Of a DNA stretch of 64,000 nucleotides, positions 35,071 to 53,759 are shown piece after piece. The stretch's first letter is position 1. Every line of letters begins with the position of its first letter. Source of the DNA: Sclerurus mexicanus (taxonomy: Eukaryota > Chordata > Aves > Passeriformes > Furnariidae). The position numbers and the translations under genes were made by a program. Under the pieces are notes generated by a model. The model was not told the origin of the DNA, did not search any database, and worked only from the letters and a program-made list of their open reading frames with translations. The stretch is from positions 1,164,764 through 1,228,763 of the forward strand of contig VWZF01002534.1 in the NCBI GenBank assembly GCA_013396755.1, read 5' to 3'.

Positions 35071-36588
35071 AAAACGAAATTGTCTGAAATTATTGTAAAT
35101 TTTTTAATCTGTGACAGGTGATCGATGTCTCAAAATTATCAGCAGTTTCAAATTCCAAACAAAATTTATGGGCATGTTACAAATAGATTTGCTGTTACTT
35201 GTGCAGCATTAAAAGGCTACTCAGCAGCTTGAGGTGCAGAAGAGTTTTTAAGCATGAGATGTTGAAATAGAGGCAATATTTATACATTCATATTTATTGA
35301 CAAAATATTGTGGCACCGGATCTTTCCCTGTTGTCACACAGCTTTGTTTCGTAGGAGTCCTTCAAACAGGTGTTCCTGTGCACAGGCATAAATCCCTTAA
35401 TGTGCAGATCCAATTTCTACGGAAGGGACAAAGTTGTGCTGCAGTATTTGCTTTATTTCTCGTTTCCTTTCCCTGCACAAGTGACACTTCTCAGCTGGAC
35501 TCCTCTGTTCATCTTGGTTGGTGCCACCGAGCGAGAGGATATCGGTGCGTTCCTAGAAAACAGGAACATTTCTTTCTTGCCTGATCAATGGCATCCCTTA
35601 AAACTTGAGGCTGGCCTTCTGAATTTTAGAGAGCATTGCATTCGCTAAGAGGAATTTTGGCTGCTTTGTGGCTTCTCAAAGGCTTTGCTGAGTTCTGCAG
35701 ACCTAGTGCTTCACCCTCAGTTCTCCACGCCAAGTGAAAAACAGTCCCAGCTCATTTGCCTGCAGAAAGCCTTGATGTTCAGTGGATTTTGGTGCTTTTT
35801 TGTTGCTCCTGTTAGTCTCCTGTTGCTTCTTTAATTTGTTTTGTCTCTTAGTGCCCAGATTTATAGCAAGAATTAGTCAGTGCACAGAGTTGAGGTGCTA
35901 GGTCTGTATCCCAAACCTCCTCCCTGATGGAATGAGGCAGCAAGAGGCTGGATTTCTAAAAATCATCTGCTTGATTTATTACAAACTATTGAACCTTTTT
36001 TTGTGGTTTGGGTGGAATCTGTTTGGCCGATTCTGCTTCTGGGAGCACTTTGTCATTTCTGCCAGTCCCTGAAGTGGGTTTAGGTTTCACCATGAGACTA
36101 TTTCAAATGGAACCAGGAAAGATCTTCTCTGGAAGACATCAGCAGCACCAAAACAGTCATGTTTCTAATAATCTTGGCATCCATGGGAGTACTAAGCTAA
36201 GGCACCTGCTCCAGTCCTTCCAGCACACATCAGAAAAAGAAACTCATGGTAGACAGAGGTGTTTAATCAAACCATTACCAGAAGCTGCCATGTAGGAGAA
36301 CCACGAGGTGGTACCTGGCCATGTTAGTCCTCAAAGAGCAGCCAGGAAAGTCTTGGTAGTGCTGGGTTGGAGGGAAGCTGCTTTCCTCCTGTCTCTGACA
36401 GGGAACCAGTGGCAGCCTGCACACGGTTGGGGTGTCACACCCAAATTCCAGCTGCAAATCCTTGCACAGGAGCTCCCTGCCCCGGGAGACCCCCTCCAGG
36501 TTTGGGGGGCTGCGCTTTCCCCCTCCTCCTGCTGAAAAGAGGGGACGCTGCAGCGCTCTGGTGCTTTCCCTTCGGCTTTGCAGCTGCT

Positions 36589-36594
36589 TATAAA
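36589..36594 (+). promoter_or_regulatory. TATA-like element upstream of CBLN4
   Basis: TATAAA in the context GCTTATAAAGTTGCC lies about 675 bases before the first visible CBLN4 codon, at the edge of the GC-rich region. A start about 30 bases downstream would give a 5' UTR of over 600 bases. Use as a promoter is inferred. Confidence 0.35.
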
Positions 36595-37087
36595 GTTGCC
36601 TGGGAGCGCTGGGGTGTGTGTGTGAGTAGGGGGCAATTCCAAGGGGAGGGTCTCTAATAACGAAGCGTGGTATCTGCCCAGCTAGGTGAGAGCTGAGCAG
36701 GTTTCTTATGACATAACTGCTGGAGAGGGGGAAGGAATTTGTGGCAGCGAGAGCGGGGGAAGGGAGAGAGAGAGAAGTGGAGTCTGCAGCTCCCTGTCGG
36801 TGCTATCAGAGACGGGATCTGGCAGCTTTGGGGTGAGCTGCCACCTCTCCGCTCCACCGCTCCGAGCATCCTGGATCTCCAGCTCGAACAGGAGAGCGAG
36901 CCAGCGGCGGCGATCATGGCAACGCCAGAGGGGTTTATTTCTTCGCCACCTCTTGCTTCTCCGTCTCACCAATAATTCACCTGAGGGCTTTTGCTTTCCC
37001 CACTCCCCCTTTCACTCTCTTATTTTGATGCGGAGAGGGGGCTCCGGCCAGCGCGTGTTTCGTTCGGCAGCTTTTTGCGGCGTGTTT

Positions 37088-37264
37088 TAAAGAGCTCGCC
37101 GAAGGACCCGGAGAGAGAAAGAAAGAGAAGAGCAGGAAAAAAAAAAAAAAAGAAGAAGAAGAGCACAAAGTGGTGGCGGGGGGAGGAGGGGGCGAAGAGC
37201 GGGAGAGCAAAGAAGAGACGGAGGGGGGAAGAAGAAGCAGCAGAAGCAGAAGGAGCCGGCGGAG
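37088..37264 (+). repeat. Purine-rich (GA)n tract with poly(A) and G-runs in CBLN4 5' UTR
   Basis: It is almost all purine on the plus strand: GAGAGAGAAAGAAAGAG, fifteen A at 37137-37151, GAAGAAGAAGAG, then a G-run segment GGCGGGGGGAGGAGGGGGCG that could form a G-quadruplex. It ends at the unresolved base 37265. Confidence 0.8.
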
Positions 37265-41721
<4,457 letters not shown>

Positions 41722-42845
41722 AGTCAATTTTCCTGTGACATTCATCCAGGTGTGGACTCATCCTTGCCTCTGTCACATGAAGATCATTTTATTATCATGG
41801 GATTGATGTTTCTTTATTGGTTTTTCATGGGTGAATATGGATTCTCTCCATGGATTTTGGCCCCATCTGAACTACTCAGAAGTTTCACAGAATTTTGTGT
41901 GTCTAAATACAATATATTTGGACTGAGACTAAAGCAGATAATAAATATCTATGCTTAACATTACAGTCTAAACTGCCTGCAAGATTTATTCCAATCACAA
42001 TTTCTGGACTTACTGGATTCCTGGGAGAAGTGGATTTTCCTTAATTATAAAAAGACTGGCAACCAGGTCTTTAATTTAGGAGAGTTTGAGTTCAGACTTC
42101 AATCAAGAGTCAGTGTGTTGCTGCCAAAGAACTGTATATTGATATATTGCTCATACATGACTTTGTCACTGGGACTTGACTGCCATGAGCTATGCCATTG
42201 TCTTGAGAAAGGTAATTATTATTGATAAGTGGTTGACTTTAATTCTCCTCCTCGTGTTGTGTGTTGGATGGTTCACCCAGATGTGTAAGCTCTGTCACTG
42301 GTCACATCAACTCTAGCCCACATCCAGGTAAGGGGTTGTGGATGTATTTTAGTTGGGCATGAAAGATATTCCTCTTTTCCACGTGCTGATTTCTAAGAAG
42401 AATAGCAGATTATAACCATTCAGACAAAACTAACCAGGGTTAAAGGTGGTTGTTCAGGCACAACTTTGCTAAACAGCTTTGCCCTGCAGGAAATCTCTCA
42501 CCTGTTCTTCAATTTTAATTAACATGATTGGTAATAACTGCTTTATTACAGTCCTGAGGGATTCCTTCCTTAGCCACAACCACTTTGTTAGCTGGAGATG
42601 AGATCCCCCTTGTTTGTATTTATGTGTATTTTTCAAACCTTCTGTTGTGTTAAAGGTATCATCTGGTTTTGCCTTAACTCCACAAATGTATATAATTTTA
42701 GATCTTATGTTTAACAAATATTAAATCCAAATAGCTGGTACCTAACTTGGTATGGAAGCTTTTCAGCTTTTTGTACAGGTTGTATGAATTCATAAAGTTA
42801 TTTATTATATCATTGTTACATAATAAAGATTAATATATGTTAGCT
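41722..42845 (+). other. CBLN4: CBLN4 3' UTR with poly(A) signal
   Basis: AATAAA at 42822-42827 (ACATAATAAAGATTAATA) lies about 1.1 kb past the stop in AT-rich sequence. This is the first strong signal, but cleavage site and alternative ends are not shown. Confidence 0.55.
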
Positions 42846-43806
42846 GAATTTCTGACCTTTGGATTTTGGAAGTCACTTCATGCTATTTTTTTATTGGATA
42901 TAATTCTTATATGCAAAACGTAAGCTTTTGAGATTCACAGCAACTGTCCTGGGAGGCAGCAAAGCTGCCATCAGTTAGTCTGGCAGAATCCTAGAGGTAA
43001 TCAGAGCGATCTAGAAATAACCTATGCATTTTATTTAAAGGAACAAAAAGGTTTAGGCAGAAATCCTGGCCTCGCTGAAGTCAGTGTTAAGAATCACATT
43101 GATTCCAAAGAGTTTTGTGTGAAACCTTTGCTTTAGGCTTTGCCATCGGCATTAAACTCCAGTGCCATCAAACTGAATATTAACTAAAATGGTTTTCCCA
43201 TGAGCTGCTAATGAAACCTTCATCCCTCGTGCCCGAAAGAGACACTGGACTGATGGATCTTTGTGCCTTGCGTATCATGAAGGGTGTGGTTCTGAATTAA
43301 AAAATCCTGTGTACTTGAAGATGTTTCTGTTGGAAGCATCTGCAGCAACCTGGGACCTTCCCCAAGAGCCAGTTTAGGCTGGCGTGGTTGCTTTAGGTGA
43401 CCCGGTTCCAATTTGCTCCCTTGTTAGTCAAGTGCAGTGTCGTGTTGCTCTGGCTGCTGTAAATGGATATTTCATTGATCTAAAGTTGGTTGCTTGATTT
43501 AGAGTCCGTTGGTTGGTTGATAAAAATGCCAGGGAATCAGAGGCACAACGTTGTGCCCGAATTCCTTATTGTTTAACACCCAACATACAGGATTTTTTGA
43601 GCAGTTTCAGGAGGATAGGTGGGCACGTTTCCCCCCTCTGGGACAAGTCAGATGAGGAGGTGATTTGTGAGACACAATACTGAACGCTGCAGCTTGGGAG
43701 GAAGTGGAAGGACGTGGCAATGAATGATGATGGATGATTTACATCGCTGCAAAGTATTAAAAAGTCATTACAACCAATCAAACTGTGTTACTGCTGTACC
43801 CCCCAA

Positions 43807-43835
43807 GTGTGTGTGTGTGTATATATATATATATG
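43807..43835. repeat. (GT)n(AT)n microsatellite
   Basis: Alternating GTGTGTGTGTGT runs straight into ATATATATATAT. Confidence 0.95.
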
Positions 43836-45859
43836 TGTCTCTGAAACCCCCTGGGATTGCAGCACATAGTTTGCATGATGTTATCAAGAGGTTATTTGTC
43901 ATGAGAGTTTCTTTCGGCGGGGAACATCAATATTTTGTATAAGATTGGTAAAATCTGAAATCTCATCCATTGAAATATATGTAACGTAAAAGACGTGTTG
44001 CTACACAGACAGAAGGAAAATGGCATTAAAGGTGTCAGTATACTTTCAGAATGATCAAATGTATCTAAGTTCTTTGACTTGTAAAGCCCTGATCTTTGAC
44101 AGCTGCCTTCAGCATCCAGCAATAATCCTGAACTCTCTTAAGAGAGCACTGATCCCCCCCTTGGCAAAACACTTCTGGTTGCTTCAGTCATTAGCAATTA
44201 TTCCAACTTCAGCTGGAGAGACTGGGAAGTTATTCAATTAAGGAGATACGTTTTGATGGAAATATCTGAAATTTTTGCCGTCGGCTCCTAAAATCATGAC
44301 TTTGCTGGTTAAAGGAGAAGCTCTGCTGTAAGGCAGCTGGTGCCGGTGTCCCACAGTGCTGAGCACGCAGGGGGCTCTCAGGTCACACTGAAAGGTTTCA
44401 GTCAGCCCAAACTAAGGGGCTCAGGCCACAACCTGAGCTCCTCTGCAGACCTTGCCCTCGGTTTTGTCGTGTTGCCCCACCAGTTGTGTCAGTGGGAGCC
44501 GCTCCCAGAAGAGAGGGATGAGCCAGGTTTGGAAAATCCCGTTTCCCTCCTCTCCCCTCGCTCCTTTTCCTTCTGCCTTCCCGCGTTCCTTTTACAGCCG
44601 TTTCCCTGCTCAGCACCAACAGCTCGGCAGACGCTTCACCTTTCAAAGGGTGTTTGAGATCAGAGGTTGGATTTTTTGAACGACTTGCACTGAGCTGCCC
44701 TGCAAAGGTTCCCATCCTGCTCCATTCCCTGGGGCCCCACAAGGGTGGAATTCCTGCCTCTGGCTGTATCCCTGCTGCAGAACGTGCTGAGGGTCCATAC
44801 CCACAGCTCTCTGCGGTGAATGTTGCAGCTTCCAAAGGTTGATGGTGCAAGAAACACTTTTAGCCATGTGTGGTGAGGACGAAAGGAAGAAGTTACTTAG
44901 TGAGAATAACAAGTACATTGTTGTTATCTGTGATATCTTTAGAAACTAGATTAGTATTTTTCATTTTTTATCTGGTTTATTTATATTTTATCCCTATTAT
45001 ACTGTAAAACAAAGGGGGAACCCCCCTTTATTTTCCTTTCTTTTACTCCTCAGTGATGTCAATGCTGTTGGGAGAGCCAGTTCTCCCTGGTTTCCCAGGT
45101 CCACCCAGTGTACCAACCTGCTCTGAGCCGTGGGATCCCGTGTGCCATGAAGAGTTTGGGCTGCACATGCCAAATACCTGCAGAGCCAAAAAAGATGCTC
45201 TTCAAAAGAGCCTGGGAGCAGAAGTGTGTTTGGAAAAGGCACTGGGGTAGCTTTGAAAGTTTCACAGGCTGTTTTGTCTCTACATAAAAAGGAAGAACTA
45301 ACTTTGAAGCACAGAGAAGGGAAAAAATTCCTTTTTTTCTTTTTTTTTTTTTTTAGCAACAGTTTGTATTTGTTTTGTGTTTCATCACCTTCTAGTAGTA
45401 TCTGAACATTTTCTGAGTGTTAGTTGAATTACTTTGGCCACATCGTGGCACAGTAAGTATTGAAAGCTCAGTGTTAGTCCTGAGAAAATGGAGACAGGGT
45501 TTGGGAAATGACCATTCCCAGGATGTCATCATATCCAACGGTTCTGTTCAGTTTTCTGGATCAATCCTTTTTCTCGTATGAGGCATATTGGCTTAGACAC
45601 TGAGCTAAAGTTATTTATCTGTTGCTGGTTAGGAATGGAGAGGGAAAAAAACCCCTTTCTACCCTAGAGCAGTCAGGGGAAGTGCATAGAGAGCAAAATG
45701 ATAAAATCAGTCACTGTTATGTAACTGATGATGAGAATAATGGCTCGAATAGTCTGCTCAGTGAGAGCTGTGATCTGAGGCGTGTGATGGAAGTGATCAC
45801 TATTTTCATCTTCACAGTTTGGGGGAAGGGAAAGAGCCAGTTGCATCATTTCTAACAGG

Positions 45860-45915
45860 TTCTTTTCCTTTTTTTCTTTTTTTAAATTCCCCCCCCCCCC
45901 TTTATTTTCCTTCTG
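45860..45915. repeat. Polypyrimidine run with C12
   Basis: A TTCTTTTCC-type stretch contains twelve C at 45889-45900 and then TTTATTTTCC. Confidence 0.85.
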
Positions 45916-47628
45916 CCTCGTGGTTCTGCTTGGCTGCAAAGGAATAAAGTGCTCGGGAATGATCTAAGAGATGTTCATTTCTGAAGAGGGAATGGGGAAT
46001 GTTGGTTTTTTTAAATTTTGCTGGTGTCTGGTGTGGGGGGAAAACCCAAGGAGGAGAGGGGGACTAAAATAACAAGTTGAACCTAAATACATTCCTGAGC
46101 CAGCACCCAGTTCAGTGAATTACCTGAACATGTCCTGCTTATACACTTTTTTACAATGCATGATCCTCACCCATCCTCTTACGGCCCCCATTTGTGATCT
46201 GATGGCTTTCGGTCCTGTTGGAGGAAACTGGATGTAGAGGGTGGAGACGATCCAATAAAACAGCTTTATCTGTCTGTGTGTGCCTGGATTTACTCCCACC
46301 CAGCAGGTCCCTCATCCCTGGGGCGTTTTGGTGCCGAGGGCAAAAGCGTGGCACACGTTGGCACACCTGAACTCAAGCTGAGAGTTGGAATTGCTGCTGC
46401 CACGGGGGAAACACTTTCATGTAAGGAAAAAGGCAGTGAAATGCTGCTGAAATGACATTTTTGACAGAGTCATTTTCCAGCGTGACCTCCTGGACCCGCT
46501 CCCACCAGCGCTGCTGACTAGTTGTGCATTCGGCAAAGCCTGCAGGACACCCTGTGTGCCCAGGAGCACAAACGCCTCGGATTTCTCTCCACCAGCACCT
46601 CCTGGCTCTGAGCCCCACAGCAGCTTCCACTGGAGATGTTCAGGCTGGGCTGGTGCTGTCAGGGACTTCGAGGCCGCAGAAGAAAAGGGTGGGGGAGCTC
46701 AGAGAGGTTTCATGGCCATCAAGAACCTGCTTTTGTGGACGTGATTTATTCCTGGGAATTGCTGGTTCCTTGTACACAGCTCTGGAAGGGGAACGTGCTT
46801 TGGGAAGTTAGGGAGCTTCCCATCTCCAAGCTGTCAGCCTCAGTGGACAACCCAAGGTAGAACATAAAGAAATGCTCATCTCAGCACAGTCCTGATGCTG
46901 GAGGGAGGGAGATCTCCAGGCTCTTGGGCACAGTGACCAGGGGGAGGGTCTGTGGTGACCCACGTGTTGGGGCACAAGGGTGAGAGCAGCCAGACGTGCT
47001 GCTGGCTGTCCTGCAGCTCCACTAGGTTTAAAAATCAGTGTTTGGGCTCTCGTTTTATCCCTTTCTTTCTAAGGAGATGTGTATTTGCTAGGAAAAAAAA
47101 ATGGGATTCTCGGGCAACGGCCTGCTTTAAAATGAACACTGAACTTTAAAATGAAAATCAGTGTAAAAAAAGTCCAGGGCAAGGCTGAATTCCTCTGCAG
47201 AGGAAGCCACGCAACCAAGTGGCAGAGAGAATTAAAATAAAGCTGGGGCTCTGCTCTGCTACACAGCTCAATAGAAAGATGCAAAATTGATTCTGGCCTC
47301 TCTCCCACGGACCTGGAAACCAGCTTGGAAGTCCAATACGACATTATTCCCCCTGTTCCCACTGCCCAGGAGCAGGAACAGCTGCCAGGCAGCGTTTTTG
47401 TGCCAATGCTGGGGTGTTTTCCCCGGATAACAGAATTTTTTTTCAGATAAAAGAGAATTGTTTTGGATCCAAAAGCTTTTATATTTAATTTTATGCTCAT
47501 TTTTTTTTATCTGAAAGATCACGTTGGCTCAAAGAGGAAAGAGAAAGAATTGAAAGGGAAATAAACTGTTTTAACTTGTGAAAGAAATATTTGCAAATAA
47601 AACATTTAAACTTCTCTGAAGTGGGTGG

Positions 47629-47682
47629 CTTTTTTTGTTTGTTTTTGGTTTTCTGGGGTTTTGTTTTGGTTTTTTGTTGTCA
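47629..47682. repeat. TG-rich low-complexity tract
   Basis: Runs such as TTTTTTTGTTTGTTTTTGG and GTTTTGTTTTGG, made of only T and G with rare C. Confidence 0.8.
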
Positions 47683-50600
47683 GCAGAATTTAATTTAGGG
47701 AAAAATGATACAGTTTTTGAAGTTTGCTCAGATTTTCTGGATGATTATATTTCCAAATCTCTCTCTTTTCTTTACTTTTTTTCTCTTTTAACATAAACAT
47801 TTCCCCACAATTGTCATTTCCATCCTCTCCACTGATTTTCCAAAGCACAGAAAGCTGTTTAAGGACACCTCATGGCTCAAGTCTTTGGGAGAAATAAAGT
47901 ATTTCTAGAAATAGTTCACTTCTAGGAAGCAGAACTGCGATCCAAATAATGAAAAGGCTTAAAGAACAAACTCCTAAAGCACAGGAAAATTAAGGAATAT
48001 CACAGCTGAGTAAGAGAAAGGAACTGTCCAGCGTGTTTTAGCCTTTGTGGACTGTTGGAATGGATTCCTGCAAACACAACGGAGGCTTCTGAAGGAGCCA
48101 AGTCCAACACCATCTGTCTCAGTCGCCTTGAATTCAACACCAGCTGAATAAGGTGCTCTGGGTTTAGGCTGTTGCAAGCAGTGATTCACTGGGCATGATT
48201 CAGCTGGCACAGGTTTGGCACAGGAATTACCCCCTGACTGGGGAGGGAAGGCACTTTTCTTCAGGTCCCCGAGAGAAGACACAGCTGAGGGTGTGTCACT
48301 GGTTGTAGAACAGTGTCAGCAACAGAAGATGTGGGGAATTGGAAATCCCGGCTTTCAGGCTGCACATGAGGCCCCAGTTTTTATGTTTTATTCGCTATTA
48401 TGCACATACATCCGGTGGGAAAGGCTGTGGGGTTCTTTTGTGCCTGGCTAAGACCTAGACTTGGCTTAAATGGGGTCCCCAGTAATGATGGCAGTTGTGA
48501 GCACTTCCAAACTCTGATGATTTGTCAAGAACTCCCCCCGAGAGGAGAGATTTTACTGAGCAGTGTGAGGGTTTCAAGATGAGAGGCTGCCCTTTAGAGC
48601 TGGACAAAATGTGGGAAGTACATTTTATGGAGAGAAAAGCTGATGGCTCATAGGATTGATTTTTAGATGCAGGGAAAAAAAAAGACCAAACCCTGACGTG
48701 CGACAGCACCTGCAAAACTTGCAAAAATAACGTTCAAAAAGCCTTCGGAAGAACCCTTTGGAACATCTCAGTTCGGGCTGCCCAACTGAGGCATGGAAGA
48801 GTCAGGTCAAAGTTTCTGCTGCCCTGAGTTCGTGTCCTCCAGACCTCAAATGTGTCCTTAAAGCCAGCGGGTTGTTTAGTGGGAATTAACCAGGGGCAAA
48901 TGTGCAGAGAAGTGATGCCCGCGCAGAGGGCTGGAGCAATCACTCTAGCACGAGAGGAAATCACAGACAGCCTCTCCTGGGGCTCCTCTCAGCTCTTGGA
49001 GGTTCCTGCTGAAGGAGGGGGAACTGCCTGCCCCTGTTTTGGGGGATTTTTTTTTCTCTATAGTAAATCTGAGTTTGAGGTGTTCAAAAGGCATTGTTAG
49101 TTTGGTTTTTTTTCACCCTGATTGTTTCTTTTTTTCTAGAAGGCTCAGCGAAGGAATTTGGTTTTCATGATGCCCCTTAGGGTCTCCACGAAGTAATAAG
49201 TCAGCATCATTTTTGAGCTGCAGTTGATAACATTTATTGCTAATTCTTTAAACCCTTCTTTAAAAGAAAACAAGTCTGCAACCTGCATTGCACCCACAGG
49301 AATAATCTTTCTTTTCCTCAGTTTGGTAATTCAATTGTGACTTGTAAACTTGTGCAGTTGTAGCAAAAAAAAGTATACAGTCAACTTTAATCTATCTTGA
49401 GGAAAGTAAAAAGTGCTTACCAGCACTGGTGTAGTAAATCCTGGCTGCTTTATTAAATAAATGTAGAATTTCTCTCAGAAGCCTTAAGGAAGAAGAGTTT
49501 TAAAATATCCGAACAATTTAGCACATCTTGAAGCCGAATAAAGATTGATTGAATATTGGAGTGAGATTTAAACCGATGACATACCAAATCCAACTCAAAT
49601 TAGCTTGAACAGTGTAGGCATTATGGACGTCTTGAGCAGTGAGAGACAAACCAGTCTACTGGAGAAATTCTGGAGCATCATAATCTCTCCGGTACTGGCA
49701 AAATGAAGACTCTAAAAAAGATCCCAAAGCTATTTATAATTGTCAGTCAGACCTTGAAGAGTCTTTACATAATCACTGCCCACGTAAGCAGGACAAGATC
49801 CAGCAGACAGTTAAGCACGAGTGTGACGCTGAAATCCAAAGCGAGTTCATGGATTTTGGGGCATTTGCTTCCAAGTCTGAAGTTTTGTGTCTGCTTGATT
49901 CTTTGTTGTACCAACAGAAGAGATTTTAAATGCCTTCAGAAGCCACTTGACATGCAAGCAGCCAAGCCAGTTCCTCTCGCTGTGCTGGACTAAGGGCATT
50001 GCTCACAGATGAATCTCCTCCCCTCTTCCAGGAATCTCCCGGATTCCTGGAACACGATGCAGGGGATGAAGCAGAGTTGTGGTGCACCTGCTGGGATGGG
50101 CTGGACCCTGCAGGAGTGGGAGGCTGCAGTTCAGTCCTTCCCACAGTCTGGTCCTATATTTTACACAGGGACACAAGAGATTTCATCCATCTGGGTCATT
50201 ATATGGGTTTTGAGAATCTAAACTTGTTCATCATCTCTAGGATTTCATGTATTTTTAGTTCCCCAAATAACCAAGAGCAGAAGCACCAGCGTGGAGTGGG
50301 TTACAAAATATGTTACCCTTTCATGTATTAAAGCTTTCTCAAAATTCATCCTGGCATTAGGAATATTCAAATTCCCTTTGGCCTTCCGTCTGATGTTGTC
50401 TACACAGATTGAGGCCAGTGCTTGGCATTCAGCTTTGAAATGGGTAGGAAGTGGATTATTTATGTATTTATGCATTTCTAGATGCTCATTCCTTGCCAGC
50501 AGATAAGGAATCCCCCTTTAGACTTGGAAATATTAGTGCGGGTGAAGTTGTAATTCTGCAGAACACAACTACACTGCCAGGACTGGTTCCAGCAGGATTA

Positions 50601-53600
50601 ATTTATGTGGTGATGAGCCCCCAGGGGACTGAACACAGCATTGTCACTAAAATGTGCTCAAACAGTACTTTAGACCCAATTAGGAATGGCTTTCAGTACT
50701 GGCCATGGGACTGCTCTTAATTCACCTGCAACAGGAATTTTCAGTGGGAGGAGGCTGGAGAGCCTTTTCAGTTACAGGAGTTAAAGCCAGAACTGAGGAC
50801 CTCAAATGAAACAGCATTAAATCACCTTATTTTAAGGCCAGACTCTAAATTCAAATCTCACATCTGTAGGAGATGTAATGAAATCAGTCCCACCCTTGAG
50901 AAAGTGAGAGCTCAAAGGCAATGCAAAAGCTAACACACCAACAGTGTATTTTCTTTCTCTTTGAAGCTGGAGAATTTTGGAATTGGTCACAGAGAGAGCA
51001 GCACCAGACAGCACAGGGATGTTTCTTTGCTCCCAGCTCTCTTCCAGCTGCTATTTAATAAAAACCTTACCGAATTCAAGAGTGCAGTTTAGCAGAGTTT
51101 TCCTGAGCTCTGTGCTCATTACGGTGTTTCTGGAGGCTGCAGAAACGCCTGGGAGCCACATAAATACATTAATGCACTAAGTGAGGGTCAGGGCTCGAAG
51201 TGCTTAAAAAGTGGGTCTAGTTCAGCCCAAATATGCCCACAGGTTGGAGAGTGATGGCCACAAAAATGGAAAAGGTTCAAGCTGAGTCCACAGGGACACA
51301 CTCACACTCACCTTGGGGACTTAATTTGCAAGCCTTGGGGGATTTTTTGGCTCTAAAAGGAGCAAAACTGACTGCAGAGTCTGGGATTTCAAATACAGTG
51401 AGCTAAAGTGTGTGTGTGTGAGGAGCCTCTGCTACCATTTCTTTTTTGTTGGAATACAGCCTCAAGCACACAAAAATAAGAAAACTTATTCTTTATTGCA
51501 GTGGTCTGGCCAGAACTGAGTGACTCAACAGATGATGTATGTGTCCAACAGACCCTTAAAACACAAAGTTCTTACCTGATACAGGAGGCTCCCCTCAGAA
51601 AGTGGTTTGAATTGCAGAGTGATGTGAGAAGAGCGTTCTAAGATGCAGTCTTGAATTTCAGATTCCCAGGGATGTGGGAGCTGAACTCGACACACAGACA
51701 CCTAATTCACCCCTGAGATTTTAGTAGAAGTCACATCCAAATGGAATTACTTCTACTGAAATCGTGGGAGAAAATCATACATATTTCATACTGGGACTGG
51801 ATTCAGTGTGAATTTTCTGTTTGAGGGAAACCAACCTCAGATGAATGGAGGTGAATGGAGCTGATCAACCCCTGCAAATGCAGGATGTATTTGCAAATAC
51901 AGGGGCTGGTCCACAAGAATCGAACTTGCTGACCTGTGACCTGGGCCAGCTCTGCTTGTTTCCACTGTCCTTTGGACATGGTTAAAATTATCTTGCTCCC
52001 TTTCTTGAGACTTTGACTAAATCCTTTCCTTCCCTGGGTCTGCAATTGCTCAGGAAAAGTGTCAGATACTTTCTATTGAATTTGGATCTGAAACCTCCAC
52101 AGACTCACTCATCCCTAAACTGTATATCCTTTCTCCAAACGGATATTTGATGGCATTCCAGCACCATAGATACCACCTTTCCTTAATGAGAAGCACTGCA
52201 GAGCTATACAATGGAAGTCAAATTAACTGTTTGAAACACACGGACTCAGAGAAGCGTCTTCTAATGGGCCATTCCTGTCCAGGGGTCTGGCACTTCTGGG
52301 CATGGTGATAACAAAGCTGTTGGCCTCCTTATGTGGTCACAACTTAGGGAGGCATCACTTCAAGGAACTCAGCTGATAATCCCTCATCCTCCAACACAAA
52401 GCACAGGAGCAAAATTAGTCCTGACTTAATAAAGATATATGGAGTCCCTGATGAGCTCAGCATTTCCCTCACATCCTACTGGTCTCGTGAAGTTCTACTC
52501 GCTGCCTTCTGCCAAAGTTTTCTGACTGTGTCGTGTAGGCACAGGTAGTACAATCTTAAATAATTAGCAGATTAATGTGATAACCCTCAGCCTATTTACT
52601 ACAGCCACACTCCTTCCGAGCTACACAGTGAGGAAGGAGTGGGGATAAAGGGTGGGAGAAGGCAGAGTGTGATGTACAGGGCAGGAAATTGCAGGCGGGC
52701 TTCTTTCCCTGCTTCCATCAGCTCAGTGTATTCCACAACCAAAGCCAAACCATGGGTTTGAGTTCTTGCTTTGGTTCAGTCAAAGGTGTGTGAGTTCAGC
52801 TGGCAGAGCTGCAGCTACCACGTGCCCGACAGCGAGGAACTGAGGCTGAGTGACCCCACTGATTTGTGGGAACAGGCATTTTGTTCTTTGAGAGGGATTG
52901 TGAGTGCTGTGAGCACTGGGAACAGAGAGAGACTGCAAGGAAAGTCAGTGCTGATACAGTATTAGGAAAAATATCCTATTGCTAACAGAAATCTTAGTGT
53001 TGGATCACACTCTGCCTGCAGCCCAGATCTAAACAGACCCGCTAAAGGTCAAAATAGGAGACTTAAAGTAGAAAAATAACACTTCAGGGTAAGCTGCTAA
53101 AAACCTTTGTCAAGAGCGGCTCAAGGCCGTTCTTATAAAAACCTCTGGTGGAATCCAGGTTGCTGGAAATGTTCAAGCTGGTGTTTGAAAAATACCAGCC
53201 AGCGAGAATCTGGAAATGTGAGTCCTTTGCAAGTCACTTGTTCAGCGCTGAGGTTGTCACCCGTCTCGTCCCCGTCCTCCCCCTCGTCACGGATCGACCG
53301 CGGCAGGTCTTTAGGATTCAGCCCCATTTGAAGCCGTTCGGGTAAAAATAAACCAACTCATCGTCTTTCAGGAGGCAGCAACATCTGGCAGAAGAGGCAG
53401 CAGAGTGGGTTGTGCTGCAGTGCTCTCATGGTGTGTCTCACCCTCCCCTGAGCTGCAGGCAGGTTCAAACCTGGCGAGACCTTCTGAGGTGCCCACCAAC
53501 GCTGAATTGCTTTGGAACTCGGAGCCAAATTGCTTTGATTTAGTTGTGTTAGAAAAGACTTTGCAAAGTGCCAAAGCCTGACTTGCTTTCTGCAGCATTT

Positions 53601-53759
53601 ACTGCCTTTTTTTCCATTTCAAGTTAATAGCTCTTCTGACAAACGTGAAAGGAAGGTGTTTGTGACACAAGGATCTCAGTTCTTCGGTACCTCAGTCCTG
53701 GAATGTGTCATCACTTTGGACTCAAGTGTAGCTTTTGTTGTGTTTCCCTCATTCTAGTT

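Larger units (their letters stand above)
28560..36500. other. Intergenic region between formin and CBLN4
   Basis: It holds one CR1 fragment (29365-29548), a 30-A tract (35039-35068) and a 14-bp tandem duplicate (33998-34025). A splice-acceptor-like site at 34599-34600 is followed by an 86-codon open frame. The longest open frame, 32116-32742 on the minus strand, has no recognisable domain. No gene is supported. Confidence 0.55.
42850..53700. other. Gene desert downstream of CBLN4, first part
   Basis: I found no exon or RNA gene. It holds the microsatellite at 43807 and simple T-, C- or TG-rich runs near 45335, 45889 and 47629. The GC-richer patches at 44340-44860 and 46490-46860 have open frames that lack recognisable domains. 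Confidence 0.5.
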
